From Mucilaginibacter xinganensis (GTDB taxonomy: Bacteria; Bacteroidota; Bacteroidia; Sphingobacteriales; Sphingobacteriaceae): a DNA stretch of 64,000 nucleotides. Positions 8,431-17,126 of the stretch are shown here, piece by piece. The notes under the pieces were generated by a model. It was not told the DNA's origin, did not search any database, and saw only the letters and a list, made by a program, of their open reading frames with translations. A program made the position numbers and the translations under genes. Within the stretch, counting starts at the first letter, position 1. Each line of letters begins with the position of its first letter. Where the stretch lies: the NCBI RefSeq assembly GCF_002257585.1, contig NZ_CP022743.1, forward strand, positions 2,790,001 to 2,854,000. Reading direction: 5' to 3'.

Positions 8431-8877
8431 ATGGCACACAAAAAAGGGGCCGGTAGTTCCAGAAACGGCCGCGAGTCACATAGCAAACGTTTAGGTATCA
8501 AGATATTTGGTGGTCAGCCGGCAATTGCAGGTAACATCATCGTTCGTCAGCGTGGTACCAAACACAATCCGGGCCTTAATGTAGGTATCGGCAGAGATCA
8601 TACCTTATTTGCATTAGCTGAAGGTATTGTTACTTTTAAAAAGAAAGCAGATAACCGTTCATACGTTTCCGTTTTGCCTTTTGAACTTGAAGTTGTTGCA
8701 GAAGATGCAGCACCTGCACCAAAAGTAAAAGCAGAGAAAAAAGTTGTTGAAGCAAAAGCACCTGAGGCTGCACCTGCCGTTGAAGAAACAGCAGTAGCTG
8801 AAGAAGCTCCAAAAGCAAAAAAAGCAGCCGCTCCTAAAAAGAAAGCAGCTGATACAGAAGAAAAAGCAGCTGAGTAA
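8431..8877 (+). CDS. rpmA: 50S ribosomal protein L27 with long acidic/basic low-complexity C-terminal tail
   Basis: 148 residues, against about 85-95 in most bacteria. Residues 1-88 are canonical bL27: '[22 protein letters not shown]' contains the flexible N terminus that reaches the peptidyl-transferase centre, with no Firmicutes-type cleaved extension, and '[15 protein letters not shown]' is the conserved core. Residues 89-148 are almost only Ala, Lys, Glu, Pro and Val, with repeats of the type '[15 protein letters not shown]'. The frame and base composition run on without break into the terminator, so the tail is genuine rather than a frameshift. Its role is unknown; such A/K/E tails occur on several Bacteroidota ribosomal proteins. 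Confidence 0.97.
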   Translation: MAHKKGAGSSRNGRESHSKRLGIKIFGGQPAIAGNIIVRQRGTKHNPGLNVGIGRDHTLFALAEGIVTFKKKADNRSYVSVLPFELEVVAEDAAPAPKVKAEKKVVEAKAPEAAPAVEETAVAEEAPKAKKAAAPKKKAADTEEKAAE

Positions 8878-8897
8878 TCAGCTAAGCTAATTATATT

Positions 8898-8934
8898 GAA
8901 AAGACCCTGATCTGCAAAAGATCAGGGCCTTTTC
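8898..8934. terminator. Intrinsic terminator after rpmA, bidirectional
   Basis: The core stem CCCTGATCT / AGATCAGGG has a 5-base loop and extends after one mismatch by GAAAAG / CTTTTC, giving about 15 bp and T/A tracts on both sides. It separates rpmA from the convergent membrane-protein gene. Confidence 0.9.
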
Positions 8935-8937
8935 GTT

Positions 8938-9489
8938 TTAGGCGTATTTGAAATTTTTCCCAATGGCCTTTAATTTATCCAGTTTGTTAAGCATCTTACT
9001 TAAACGCCTTTGGTTACGTGAACCCGCATCAAGCGCATCATATGCGGCACCCGCGGCCAGGGCATAAACAGCATGATGCAGGGCATCAATGGCAATTGCC
9101 TTTGGTTTCTGCTCAGTAACAGGTGGGCTGGCTTTAAATGCGGGCAGCATAACCATGGCCGTACCCCAAATGCTGGCGAAGTGAACGGCGGCAGCAGGCA
9201 GGCCCTTTAACCCGGTAAGGCCTATTAATCCCCGGGCTATGCCCCATGCAGTCCCGTAAGCCCAATGGATCTCCTGCGACACTTTTTCTTCTCCGGCTTC
9301 ATTTGAAGGTTTTATGCCGGTAATTTCTTTTGCAACCTTAACAGGTGCTTCGCTGGGCGCCCTTTTGGTTATCTTCATCTCTATCGCCTGCGATAAGGTA
9401 ATAGCAGCTGTACCTGCCAATCCCGCAAGTAAACCAATGCCTATTGCTGTTCCCAACTCTCCGAGGGTATTATTTTCACGTATTTTCAT
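8938..9489 (-). CDS. Uncharacterised integral membrane protein (possibly DUF1440/YagU-like)
   Basis: 183 residues with three to four hydrophobic segments: about 14-34 ('GIGLLAGLAGTAAITLSQAI'), 77-92, 100-118 and 136-152. The N-terminal helix and the 'WAYGTAWGIARG' segment recall the DUF1440/YagU inner-membrane family, but the likeness is weak. The C terminus is basic (RNQRRLSKMLNKLDKLK). It is convergent with rpmA and divergent from the DUF4126-like gene, another small glycine-rich membrane protein, which suggests a shared envelope setting only by proximity. Function unknown. Confidence 0.6.
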   Translation of the reverse strand: MKIRENNTLGELGTAIGIGLLAGLAGTAAITLSQAIEMKITKRAPSEAPVKVAKEITGIKPSNEAGEEKVSQEIHWAYGTAWGIARGLIGLTGLKGLPAAAVHFASIWGTAMVMLPAFKASPPVTEQKPKAIAIDALHHAVYALAAGAAYDALDAGSRNQRRLSKMLNKLDKLKAIGKNFKYA

Positions 9490-9625
9490 AGTTGATAGAT
9501 TTATAACAAGAGCAACAAAAATTTATGAATATTGATTTATGAATTTTAAAAATTGAAAAATCCCGAAGGAATTCTGTTTTAGGAATGATTGTTGTATTTA
9601 TAATCAAATCATTTAATATTCAGCC

Positions 9626-10132
9626 ATGAGAAAAATAATCAGTAAAAGCAATATGAAACTTACAAAACCATTTTGGCAAGTTTTAGGACTGGGAATTCTC
9701 GCAGGCATGCGTACCACGTCCGCACCTGCAATAGCCAGCCATATTTTAAGTCACCATCAATCAAAAACACTCAAAAAGTCGCCGTTGGATTTTATGCAGT
9801 CTGGCAATGTGGCTTTAGGTATGAAGATCCTGGCGATGGGCGAGTTAGTTGGCGACAAATTACCACAGGCGCCAAACAGGATAGCGGCAGGTGGCGTTAT
9901 TGGCAGGTGCCTGGCCGGCTCACTGGCTGGAGCGAGCATTTATAAGGCCGCAGGCAGCAATGCGCTTACAGGTGCGCTGTTAGGTTCAGTTGTTGCGCTC
10001 GGGTCAACCTTTGGCAGTTACTATCTTCGGAAATACACGGTTCAGAAAACCCACGCCTTTGATCCCTATGTTGGAGCAATTGAAGATGTGCTGGTAGCTA
10101 CGGCAGGAGCCGGCTTAATCATTACTGCGTAA
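9626..10132 (+). CDS. DUF4126-like membrane protein
   Basis: 168 residues, glycine- and alanine-rich, with three or four membrane helices. 'GLGILAGMRTTSAPAIASH' near the start and the late 'GALLGSVVALGSTFGSYYLRK' helix-turn fit the DUF4126 family, whose role is unknown. The first ATG (9626) gives a basic N terminus; a second ATG at 9653 (MKLTKPF) is an equally plausible start. It is divergent from the gene at 8938-9489. No clear promoter box was found. Confidence 0.65.
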   Translation: MRKIISKSNMKLTKPFWQVLGLGILAGMRTTSAPAIASHILSHHQSKTLKKSPLDFMQSGNVALGMKILAMGELVGDKLPQAPNRIAAGGVIGRCLAGSLAGASIYKAAGSNALTGALLGSVVALGSTFGSYYLRKYTVQKTHAFDPYVGAIEDVLVATAGAGLIITA

Positions 10133-10271
10133 TATTGTAAGTATAATGTATCATTCATTTCCATTGCATCGTATATATATTTAGAAAATTTGATAAGTTT
10201 GTTAAAAAAGTCAGGAATTTAGTTTTGGCCGGTTAACCTTATCAAAGTGAACTATTATATAACAACTTAAA

Positions 10272-10889
10272 ATGATTTCAGCTACCGATCAGCAGGATGT
10301 AAAAAAGGAGAAGATTTTAGAAGCTGCCTATCACCGGTTTTTACATTTTGGTTATTCAAAAACCACAATGAATGAAATAGCGGGCGATCTTTCCATGTCA
10401 AAAGCGCTGCTTTATTATTATTTCCCGGATAAAAGCCAGCTATATGTTGCAGTTATGCGTAAAATTGCGTCCGAATATTTAAAAAAACTTACTGAAAAAA
10501 CGGACACATTTTCTAATTTGAAGGAAGCTTTTATTTTTCAGATAGATACACAACATGATTTTATTGTAACCAACTATAATTTTTTCGATTACTTCAGGCT
10601 GAATGAACAGAATTTACCTGATATGATTTGGGAAATAGTTTCAGAGGTTCATGAATCAGAAACTGAACTTTTGGTTGGCGCAATAAAAACAGAAGCAGCA
10701 AAAGGACATATTAAACCCGTTGAAAATCCTACAGAAATTGTTGAACTTTTGTTAGATGCCTTACATGGGGTAAGGGTTAAATCCTTACCGCACAAAAAGG
10801 CAATGTTCCCTAATAAGGAACACCTGGATGAGATCCGTTCCAAACGCCTGTTACTTGCTGATATATTTATAAAAGGCTTGATGTATTAA
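10272..10889 (+). CDS. TetR/AcrR family transcriptional regulator
   Basis: 205 residues. Residues 13-60 form the TetR DNA-binding domain: 'KEKILEAAYHRFLHFGYSKTTMNEIAGDLSMSKALLYYYFPDK' is a textbook helix-turn-helix including the YYYF recognition helix. The remaining helical part would bind an unknown ligand. No transporter or enzyme lies next to it on the same strand; the gene at 11099 is convergent. The regulon is unknown, and self-repression at the upstream AT-rich gap is the usual arrangement. Confidence 0.9.
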   Translation: MISATDQQDVKKEKILEAAYHRFLHFGYSKTTMNEIAGDLSMSKALLYYYFPDKSQLYVAVMRKIASEYLKKLTEKTDTFSNLKEAFIFQIDTQHDFIVTNYNFFDYFRLNEQNLPDMIWEIVSEVHESETELLVGAIKTEAAKGHIKPVENPTEIVELLLDALHGVRVKSLPHKKAMFPNKEHLDEIRSKRLLLADIFIKGLMY

Positions 10890-11056
10890 CCTTATTTATA
10901 TAGAGATACTGTCACCTTGCCGTCAAAAGAGTACAGTGAGCAAACCAGACACAAACATTATTAATATATTTGACTAATTAATTGATTTGGTCAAATGCGA
11001 CCATTTCGATTATTAAAAATACTTCTAATTATAGAGGTGATTGTTTTAGAGTGATT

Positions 11057-11092
11057 GAAGCAGGCCCGGAATATTCCGGGCCTGCTTTTTTT
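11057..11092. terminator. Intrinsic terminator (26-bp palindrome core)
   Basis: GCAGGCCCGGAAT followed directly by its complement at 11060-11085, with A-rich and T-rich flanks. It serves the convergent TetR and SpmAB genes. Confidence 0.85.
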
Positions 11093-11098
11093 CAATAG

Positions 11099-12337
11099 TT
11101 ATCCAAAGAACAAATAGGCCACAAAAATAGCAGCTATAATTCCGGCGAGATCAGCAAATAAGCCCGCAGGAATAGCATAGCGCGATTTTTTGATACCAAT
11201 GGAACCAAAATATAAAGCGACGATATAAAAAGTAGTGTCGGCAGATCCGTTGAAGATACATGCCAGGCGTCCTGCAAAACTATCCGGTTTATAGGTGGTC
11301 ATTATATTTATCATCATCCCTTTTGAACCCGATCCGCTTAATGGTTTCATGTAGGCTACGGGCATGGCGTCCACAAAACGCGTGTCCAGGCCAAGCTGTG
11401 TAATTATCCAACGCAACCCGTCGTTCATATAATCCAAAGCGCCGCAGGCCCTGAAAACGGCAATGCCAACCAACATGGCCACCAGGTACGGGATTATTTT
11501 AACAGAAGTTTCAAAACCATTTTTTGCACCCTCAATAAATCCTTCAAAAACATTTACCTTTTTGTACATCGCCCCGGTTATGAATATCACGGGGATGGAA
11601 TAAAGCATTAAATTACTGGCAACTTTTGATACCAGGCCAATTTGCCCCTTCGTTAAAAATACGGTAAAATACCAAACCAGCAATACTATAAAGCAGGTTA
11701 TCCCGCCAAGCCACGTTATGATGACCTTATCGAATAGGTTGATCTTTTGTTTAACGGCTACCAGCAGCATGCCGGAGATGGCAGATACAAATGTCGCTAT
11801 GATACAGGGGATAAAAATGTCTGTTGGGTCTTTTGCGTTTAAGATGGCGCGTTGTGCTATTATAGTAACCGGCAGCAGCTGCAAGCCGGAGGTAAGCAGC
11901 ACCAGGTACATTATTTGCGCGTTTGAAGCGGTTTCTTTGTCTTTATTTAAATCCTGTAAACTGTTTATCGCTTTAAGTCCGAGCGGCGTAGCTGCATTGT
12001 CTAATCCTAACAAATTTGCCGAGAAGCTCATTAATACCTGCCCGGTAGCCGGGTGATTTTTTGGCACCTCGGGAAACAGGCGGCTGAAAAATGGGCCTAC
12101 CAGCCGCGAAAGAAAGTTGATTGCACCTGCCTTTTCACCGATATTCATAATGCCCAGCCAAAACGCCATATTACCGGCCAGCGGTAACGCAATTTCCATC
12201 ACAGACGACTTGGACGAAGTGAATATTGCATTAACGAGGTGCGAAAAAATCTCCGTATCTCCGAAAAATACCAGCCTTATCAACGCTATCACAAAGGCGA
12301 TCAGGAAAAATGCAATCCAGATATAATTAAGGGCCAT
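11099..12337 (-). CDS. Fused SpmA-SpmB nucleoside-recognition (gate) domain membrane protein
   Basis: 412 residues with about ten membrane helices. The first half (about 1-200) matches SpmA, with 'LPLAGNMAFWLGIMNIGEKAG' and 'SANLLGLDNAATPLGLKAI'. The second half (about 225-412) matches SpmB, with 'GFETSVKIIPYLVAMLV', 'PLSGSGSKGMM' and 'GSADTTFYIVALYFGS'. In spore formers these are separate genes needed for spore core dehydration; the Gate domain is shared with nucleoside and metal transporters. The host is not a spore former, so the role is presumably transport at the inner membrane and remains unknown. It is monocistronic and ends at a strong terminator. Confidence 0.88.
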   Translation of the reverse strand: MALNYIWIAFFLIAFVIALIRLVFFGDTEIFSHLVNAIFTSSKSSVMEIALPLAGNMAFWLGIMNIGEKAGAINFLSRLVGPFFSRLFPEVPKNHPATGQVLMSFSANLLGLDNAATPLGLKAINSLQDLNKDKETASNAQIMYLVLLTSGLQLLPVTIIAQRAILNAKDPTDIFIPCIIATFVSAISGMLLVAVKQKINLFDKVIITWLGGITCFIVLLVWYFTVFLTKGQIGLVSKVASNLMLYSIPVIFITGAMYKKVNVFEGFIEGAKNGFETSVKIIPYLVAMLVGIAVFRACGALDYMNDGLRWIITQLGLDTRFVDAMPVAYMKPLSGSGSKGMMINIMTTYKPDSFAGRLACIFNGSADTTFYIVALYFGSIGIKKSRYAIPAGLFADLAGIIAAIFVAYLFFG

Positions 12338-12451
12338 ATAAAATTTTCAAAGGTTTGAAGATAAACTTTTTTGATAATTAAATGCTTATAACCATCTTTA
12401 AAATGATTTTTAAACCCATTTGATTTCCCCGGGCATAAAATAAAATTTACA

Positions 12452-12898
12452 ATGGTTGACACAATACAAAAGCTAACGGAAGTTGTTAATGAGTTATATG
12501 CTGCCGATTGGAATGCAATTGACTGGGCCAGCAAACCGGATCCGGATAGGTGGTCAAAAAAACAAATTATCGGTCATTTAATTGATAGTGCCCAGGTCAA
12601 CCTGCAGCGTTTTGTGCGTTGTACTTATGAAGAGAATTTTAAACTGACCTATGAACAGGATGAGTGGGTTAACGCGCAGCATTATCAGGATGCAGACATT
12701 AACGAGTTATTAGACTTGTGGAAATTGTTAAACCTGCAAATAGCCAGGGTGTTGTTAAATTATCCGCAAGAACGCCTGCAGGCTAAGTGCGATATTAATA
12801 AAACCACAGTACGTTTATATACTGTTGATTGGCTTGCAGTGGATTATGTAGAACACATGAAGCATCACTTGAAACAAGTTACGTGTAAACAAATTTAA
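12452..12898 (+). CDS. DinB superfamily protein
   Basis: 148 residues, a four-helix bundle of the DinB/YfiT type. 'KKQIIGHLIDSAQVNLQRF' holds the first metal-ligand histidine and 'DYVEHMKHHLKQV' the C-terminal pair, so a divalent metal site is probable. Members are thiol-dependent S-transferases or are uncharacterised; Bacteroidota often carry many copies. The DUF3052 gene starts 13 bases after its stop and is likely co-transcribed. It is divergent from SpmAB. Confidence 0.82.
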   Translation: MVDTIQKLTEVVNELYAADWNAIDWASKPDPDRWSKKQIIGHLIDSAQVNLQRFVRCTYEENFKLTYEQDEWVNAQHYQDADINELLDLWKLLNLQIARVLLNYPQERLQAKCDINKTTVRLYTVDWLAVDYVEHMKHHLKQVTCKQI

Positions 12899-12911
12899 CT
12901 TACCTGTTGCA

Positions 12912-13352
12912 ATGGAAGCGGGATTAAAACAAACACCAGGATATTCAGGCACGCCGCTGGCAAAAAAGCTTGGGCTTAAGCCTGGGTTTAACATCATGTT
13001 AATTAACGCGCCTGATCATTACTTCAGGCTGTTTACCGATTTTCCGGATGATGTGCTGGTAAATGTGGATGAAACTTTAAAGCAGGATGTAATCCATTTT
13101 TTCACAAGGGAAAAAGGCGAATACTTTAATATGCTGCCGGTTATTAAAGAACAAATAAAGCAAAACGGATCTATATGGATATCCTGGCCAAAAAAAGCAT
13201 CAAAAGTTGTTACGGACGTTAATGAAGATGTTATCCGGGACTATGCCTTGCAAACAGGGCTTGTTGATGTTAAAGTTTGCGCTGTAGATGAAACATGGTC
13301 GGGCTTAAAACTGGTGATCCCTGTTAAAGACAGGGTGGTTAAAGTAGTTTAA
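12912..13352 (+). CDS. DUF3052 family protein
   Basis: 146 residues. The opening 'GYSGTPLAKKLGLKPGFNIML' is the hallmark of DUF3052, and 'NGSIWISWPKKASKVVTDVNEDVIRDYAL' is its conserved second half. The family is common and structurally simple, with no established function. It lies 13 bases behind the DinB gene on the same strand, which suggests an operon. It converges on the small secreted protein at 13375. Confidence 0.85.
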   Translation: MEAGLKQTPGYSGTPLAKKLGLKPGFNIMLINAPDHYFRLFTDFPDDVLVNVDETLKQDVIHFFTREKGEYFNMLPVIKEQIKQNGSIWISWPKKASKVVTDVNEDVIRDYALQTGLVDVKVCAVDETWSGLKLVIPVKDRVVKVV

Positions 13353-13374
13353 ATTATAGCGAATGCTGGCCTGT

Positions 13375-13848
13375 CTAGTTGTAAGCGGTGATGTGCTTAT
13401 CACCAACAATTTGTATATCATAGTCTTTTTTTAAGGCATCATAAGGCACGGTATCAGTTATGGAAATATAAATATTACCAAGTTCTTTTACTGCGTATGA
13501 CTGAATATCGGCTACCATACCGTCTTTGATAAGGTATTGCGAAACGGACTCTCTGACCAGGTTGTATTGATTCACTTCGTTGGTTTCTATTTCAATAAAA
13601 AGGCGTTTGCCATCCGCACGAAGAGAAATAGTGTTTTGGGTGCCACCCTGCATAATTATGTTATACTTCCTGTTTTTTGTGCCATTATCTTTTTTAGTGA
13701 TGGTATATCCTTTTGCCACTAAAAAGGTGTCCGCATAATGTATGTTGTTGTTTAATAAGTATTTAATGTCTTCGTAGGAGATCAGCCCCTTTTGGCTGAA
13801 CCCGCTCAGCGTGGAGAACATTAGAAAGATGAAAAGAAAATGTTTCAT
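13375..13848 (-). CDS. Small secreted protein of unknown function
   Basis: 157 residues with a signal peptide (1-18, cleaved after 'LSGFS'). The mature part is mixed alpha/beta, with 'IMQGGTQNTISLRADGKRLFIEIETNE' suggestive of beta strands; no family was recognised. It is alone between the convergent DUF3052 gene and the divergent OsmC gene. The location is probably periplasmic. Confidence 0.65.
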   Translation of the reverse strand: MKHFLFIFLMFSTLSGFSQKGLISYEDIKYLLNNNIHYADTFLVAKGYTITKKDNGTKNRKYNIIMQGGTQNTISLRADGKRLFIEIETNEVNQYNLVRESVSQYLIKDGMVADIQSYAVKELGNIYISITDTVPYDALKKDYDIQIVGDKHITAYN

Positions 13849-13929
13849 AATGGCGTTGCGAATATTACATCCAAGTTAAACTTTCATCCCGGTAAAGTAT
13901 TATCTTAGCTTCATTGTTACAAGAAATAT

Positions 13930-14355
13930 ATGCCTAAAATAGAATTATCCCGCGTAAAAGGCGATTTTGGCTTTGAAGCCAAAGATGAAAACGGACATGT
14001 GGTAAGAATGGACAGCAGCCCTGAAAGCGGTGGCTGGGATTTTGGCGTTCGCCCTATGCAAATGTTGCTTATGGGGCTTGCCGGGTGCTCTGCCATTGAT
14101 GTGATCGCCATTTTAAAAAAGCAGCGCCAGGAGATCAAAGACTACAAAATGGTGGTGCATGGTGATCGTGAGGCGGGCAAAGAGCCATCATTGTGGAAAG
14201 ATATCAATATCGAATTTCATTTGTACGGTAATATTGATGAGGATAAGGCGGTAAAAGCTGCTGAATTGTCGCTTAATAAATATTGTTCGGTTGCGGCAAC
14301 GCTGGGTAAAGCCGGGGCTGATATTAAATGGCGCGTGTTTGTGCACTCGGCTTAA
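13930..14355 (+). CDS. OsmC family peroxiredoxin-like protein
   Basis: 141 residues, full length for the OsmC/YhfA group. Two conserved redox cysteines are present, in 'LMGLAGCSAIDVIAIL' and 'LNKYCSVAATLGKA', with the expected distance of about 70 residues. The family reduces organic hydroperoxides; the YhfA-like subgroup to which this looks closest is less well characterised. A TATCTTAG box at 13901-13908 is a plausible promoter. The MDMPI-like gene follows by 26 bases and may share the transcript. Confidence 0.88.
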   Translation: MPKIELSRVKGDFGFEAKDENGHVVRMDSSPESGGWDFGVRPMQMLLMGLAGCSAIDVIAILKKQRQEIKDYKMVVHGDREAGKEPSLWKDINIEFHLYGNIDEDKAVKAAELSLNKYCSVAATLGKAGADIKWRVFVHSA

Positions 14356-14381
14356 GTTAAGTATCGATTTTGTTTTGTGCT

Positions 14382-15218
14382 ATGGATAGACCTGTTCCTA
14401 TTCAGACGGTTCATCTTTTCGGAATCTTAAATAATTTACTGATTGACCTGCTGAAGTCGCTTAATGAGGAGGATTGGAACAAACCCACCATTTCGCCATT
14501 GTGGACTGTAAAAGATATTGCTGCCCATTTGCTGGATACCAATATGCGTTCAATAGCTACAGCAAATAATTACAGCGGCAAACCGCCTGAAAATATTCAG
14601 TCCTACCAGGACCTGGTAACTTACCTTAACGAGTTAAATGCTGTTTGGGTAAAGGCAATGGACAGGATTAGCCCCCAGCAATTGATAGACCTGCTGCAAT
14701 CCACAGGTAAACCTTACGAGGATTACCTGACTTCGCTGAATCCGTTTGACTCTGCAAATTATGCGGTTTCATGGGCGGGAGAGGAGCATTCAGAAAACTG
14801 GTTTGATATTGCCAGGCAATACACCGAAAAATGGCACCATCAGCAACAGATACGTGATGCGGTTAACAAACCGGGTATTATGAACCGTGAACTTTTTTAT
14901 CCTTGTATAGATACTTTCATGAGGGGACTACCCCACGCTTATCGTAATACACCCGGAAAATTGGGCGCTTTGGTTACCATTACGATAAGTACCGATGCCG
15001 GCGGCAACTGGTATTTGCAGAAAAATACTTCCGGCTGGAAATTAATTCAACAAGCACCAGGCAAGAGTGCGGATGCTGCTATTACTATTACTCCTGATAC
15101 TGCGTGGAAGCTATTTACCAAAGGCATAAAGCCGGAAATAGCAATACAGCAAGCAACAATACATGGCGATAAAAAATTGGCTCAAACAATGTTCAGCCTG
15201 GTTGCCGTTATGGCTTAA
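14382..15218 (+). CDS. Maleylpyruvate isomerase N-terminal (MDMPI) domain protein
   Basis: 278 residues from the ATG at 14382; a TTG four codons upstream is less likely. The N-terminal DinB-like bundle (about 1-165) has 'LWTVKDIAAHLLDTNMRSI' and 'YTEKWHHQQQIRDA', which supply the expected metal-binding histidines. The C-terminal part (about 190-278) resembles the SCP2-like domain that follows MDMPI domains, with 'ADAAITITPDTAWKLFTKG'. The family includes mycothiol-dependent isomerases, but this lineage does not make mycothiol, so the thiol partner and reaction are unknown. Likely co-transcribed with the OsmC gene. Confidence 0.8.
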   Translation: MDRPVPIQTVHLFGILNNLLIDLLKSLNEEDWNKPTISPLWTVKDIAAHLLDTNMRSIATANNYSGKPPENIQSYQDLVTYLNELNAVWVKAMDRISPQQLIDLLQSTGKPYEDYLTSLNPFDSANYAVSWAGEEHSENWFDIARQYTEKWHHQQQIRDAVNKPGIMNRELFYPCIDTFMRGLPHAYRNTPGKLGALVTITISTDAGGNWYLQKNTSGWKLIQQAPGKSADAAITITPDTAWKLFTKGIKPEIAIQQATIHGDKKLAQTMFSLVAVMA

Positions 15219-15582
15219 TCTGATTTTCTTTTATTCCTTTACTGTTTAATGTAAATATCGCTATTTAGTTATTCATATAAGTCCTTTGTATGATATAAGC
15301 TATAAAAACAAAAAACTGTACTGTTTAATATCCATTAATCAATTGTGCCTATCAGCATCAATTATAGCTGGTCCTACCTCTCTGTATTTATCGGGGCCGC
15401 TGTTGCTAAAATGTTATTACTGTTTGTTTATCAATTATTTAAGCGGTGATTGATATGTTAAACTTAGAGTGGAGAATGCGGGTATGTTAACATGTTTATA
15501 ACATTACGGACGATATGGCACCGATGTTGAACAGCCGGGGTATGCTCACTATCAATAGAGCGTAGACTTAAATAACATAATC
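15219..15582. other. 364-base intergenic region upstream of the OmpA-family gene
   Basis: AT-rich non-coding DNA. I see no conserved reading frame, no clear TAnnTTTG box and no T-tract hairpin. The length fits a long 5' leader or regulatory region of an abundant outer-membrane protein gene, but nothing specific can be supported. Confidence 0.5.
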
Positions 15583-16962
15583 ATGAAATCAAATTTAAAA
15601 AAAGCCAGCCTGCTGTTAACCGGTTTATTGGTAGGTGGTCAATTATTCGCCCAAACCGCCGATACTACAAAAGCCTCGACCGATTACGTAAAACCATTTT
15701 CAAGTGATGATGCATTTCGTACCTGGTCAATAGGTGTAAGCGGTGGTGTGTTAACTCCATACACTATTTTTGGATCAAACAGGAAACAGGATTTTGTACA
15801 TCCAAAAGCTCAATTGGGTTACGGAGCGTATATTAAAAAACAAATTACTCCTGCAGTTGGGATCCAGGCCGACTTTCTTGGTGGTAAATTACAGGCTGAT
15901 AACAGCCAGTTAAATGAGTTTGGTAGTACTTATGACAGCTACAGTACCAAATTGCATTACGCGTTAAGTTTAAGCGCAAACGTTACTGTAGGTAATATCA
16001 GCTGGCACGACAATAAAAGTGCGATACAGCCATATTTCACTGCGGGTGTAGGTACTATGCATTATACCCCAGTATTAACCACAGGCGCAACATCTGTCAA
16101 CTTTAAAAATGTGGACAACGGCTCTATCAACGAAATGTATTTGCCGGTAGGTGTAGGTGTTAAATTTAACATTGCGAAGGGAATAAACCTTGATTTGGGT
16201 TACCAGGTTAACTTTGTTTACGCTGATAACGTGGACGGATTTAATTACGGATCGAATAACGACAGGTTTTCATACGCACACGCAGGTTTAGAATTTGCAT
16301 TGGGCAAAAAATCAAAACCGCAAATGTCGGTGCATAACCCTGTTTCATCAATGAGAACAGAATATTTATTGGAAAATCAAAACACTAAAAATCAGCTGCA
16401 AAGCGAGATAGACGCACAAAAAGCGGCTAACGACCAGTTAAAAGCCGACTTAGCTACGACCAACGCTAACCTGGCCAAATTTACTACTGACAGCGATGGT
16501 GATGGTGTTCCTGACTTTTACGACAAATGCCCTAACACACCAGCCGGAACAAAGGTTGATGGATCAGGTTGCCCGCTTCCGGTTGCTAAAGATGTAAAAG
16601 TTTATGTAACCGAAGAAGATCGTAAAGTAGTAAAAGAAGCCATCAGAAATCTTGAATTTGATTTCGGTAAAGCTACTATCCGGGCACATTCATACGCAAG
16701 CTTAAACAGGGTTGCCGATTTGCTTGTTGCTAAGAACTTCAGCCTGAAATTAGCAGGACATACTGATAACGTAGGTTCAAATGATGCAAATCTGAGGCTT
16801 TCAAAAGAACGTGCCGAAGCCATCAAATCATATTTGGTAAGCAAAGGTGCAAATGCTTCACGTATTGAGGCTACCGGTTATGGCGAAACACAACCAATTG
16901 CAAGTAATAAAACTGCAAAAGGCCGTCAGCAAAACCGCAGGGTTGAGTTCACTTTATTTTAA
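15583..16962 (+). CDS. OmpA-family outer-membrane protein with TSP3 linker
   Basis: 459 residues with a signal peptide (1-23, 'GGQLFA-Q'). Residues about 45-255 form an eight-strand-type outer-membrane barrel with alternating aromatic strands. About 262-300 is a helical, coiled-coil-like stretch (KNQLQSEIDAQKAAND). A calcium-binding thrombospondin type 3 motif, 'DSDGDGVPDFYDKCP', follows, then the OmpA domain (about 345-459) with 'LAGHTDNVGSNDANLRLSKER' and 'GYGETQPIASN', which binds peptidoglycan. It tethers the outer membrane to the wall. Monocistronic, with a long leader region and a strong terminator. Confidence 0.94.
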   Translation: MKSNLKKASLLLTGLLVGGQLFAQTADTTKASTDYVKPFSSDDAFRTWSIGVSGGVLTPYTIFGSNRKQDFVHPKAQLGYGAYIKKQITPAVGIQADFLGGKLQADNSQLNEFGSTYDSYSTKLHYALSLSANVTVGNISWHDNKSAIQPYFTAGVGTMHYTPVLTTGATSVNFKNVDNGSINEMYLPVGVGVKFNIAKGINLDLGYQVNFVYADNVDGFNYGSNNDRFSYAHAGLEFALGKKSKPQMSVHNPVSSMRTEYLLENQNTKNQLQSEIDAQKAANDQLKADLATTNANLAKFTTDSDGDGVPDFYDKCPNTPAGTKVDGSGCPLPVAKDVKVYVTEEDRKVVKEAIRNLEFDFGKATIRAHSYASLNRVADLLVAKNFSLKLAGHTDNVGSNDANLRLSKERAEAIKSYLVSKGANASRIEATGYGETQPIASNKTAKGRQQNRRVEFTLF

Positions 16963-16982
16963 TAGAACCAACATTAAATGAT

Positions 16983-17019
16983 AAGGGGCTGCATGGAAAG
17001 TAATTCCATGCAGCCCCTT
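16983..17019. terminator. Intrinsic terminator after the OmpA-family gene
   Basis: A perfect 16-bp stem (AAGGGGCTGCATGGAA with its complement), a 5-base loop and a following TTTGTTTT tract. Confidence 0.9.
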
Positions 17020-17126
17020 TGTTTTATAGCTATACGAATTGTCACGTTTATAGTTTTGCGAAGCTATCGATGTCACAATTAACCTATCTTTTCTTTAGCC
17101 TCTGATATCTAACATCTGGCTAGCCC

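Noticed and set aside
8636..8818. Leucine/glutamine-rich frame opposite the L27 tail
   Set aside because: Mirror image of the low-complexity Ala/Lys/Glu tail; not protein-like.
9673..9945. 90-codon frame inside the DUF4126-like gene
   Set aside because: Overlaps the better-supported hydrophobic frame and has no family features.
15433..15500. Short frame upstream of the OmpA-family gene
   Set aside because: Eleven codons only and no supporting signal.
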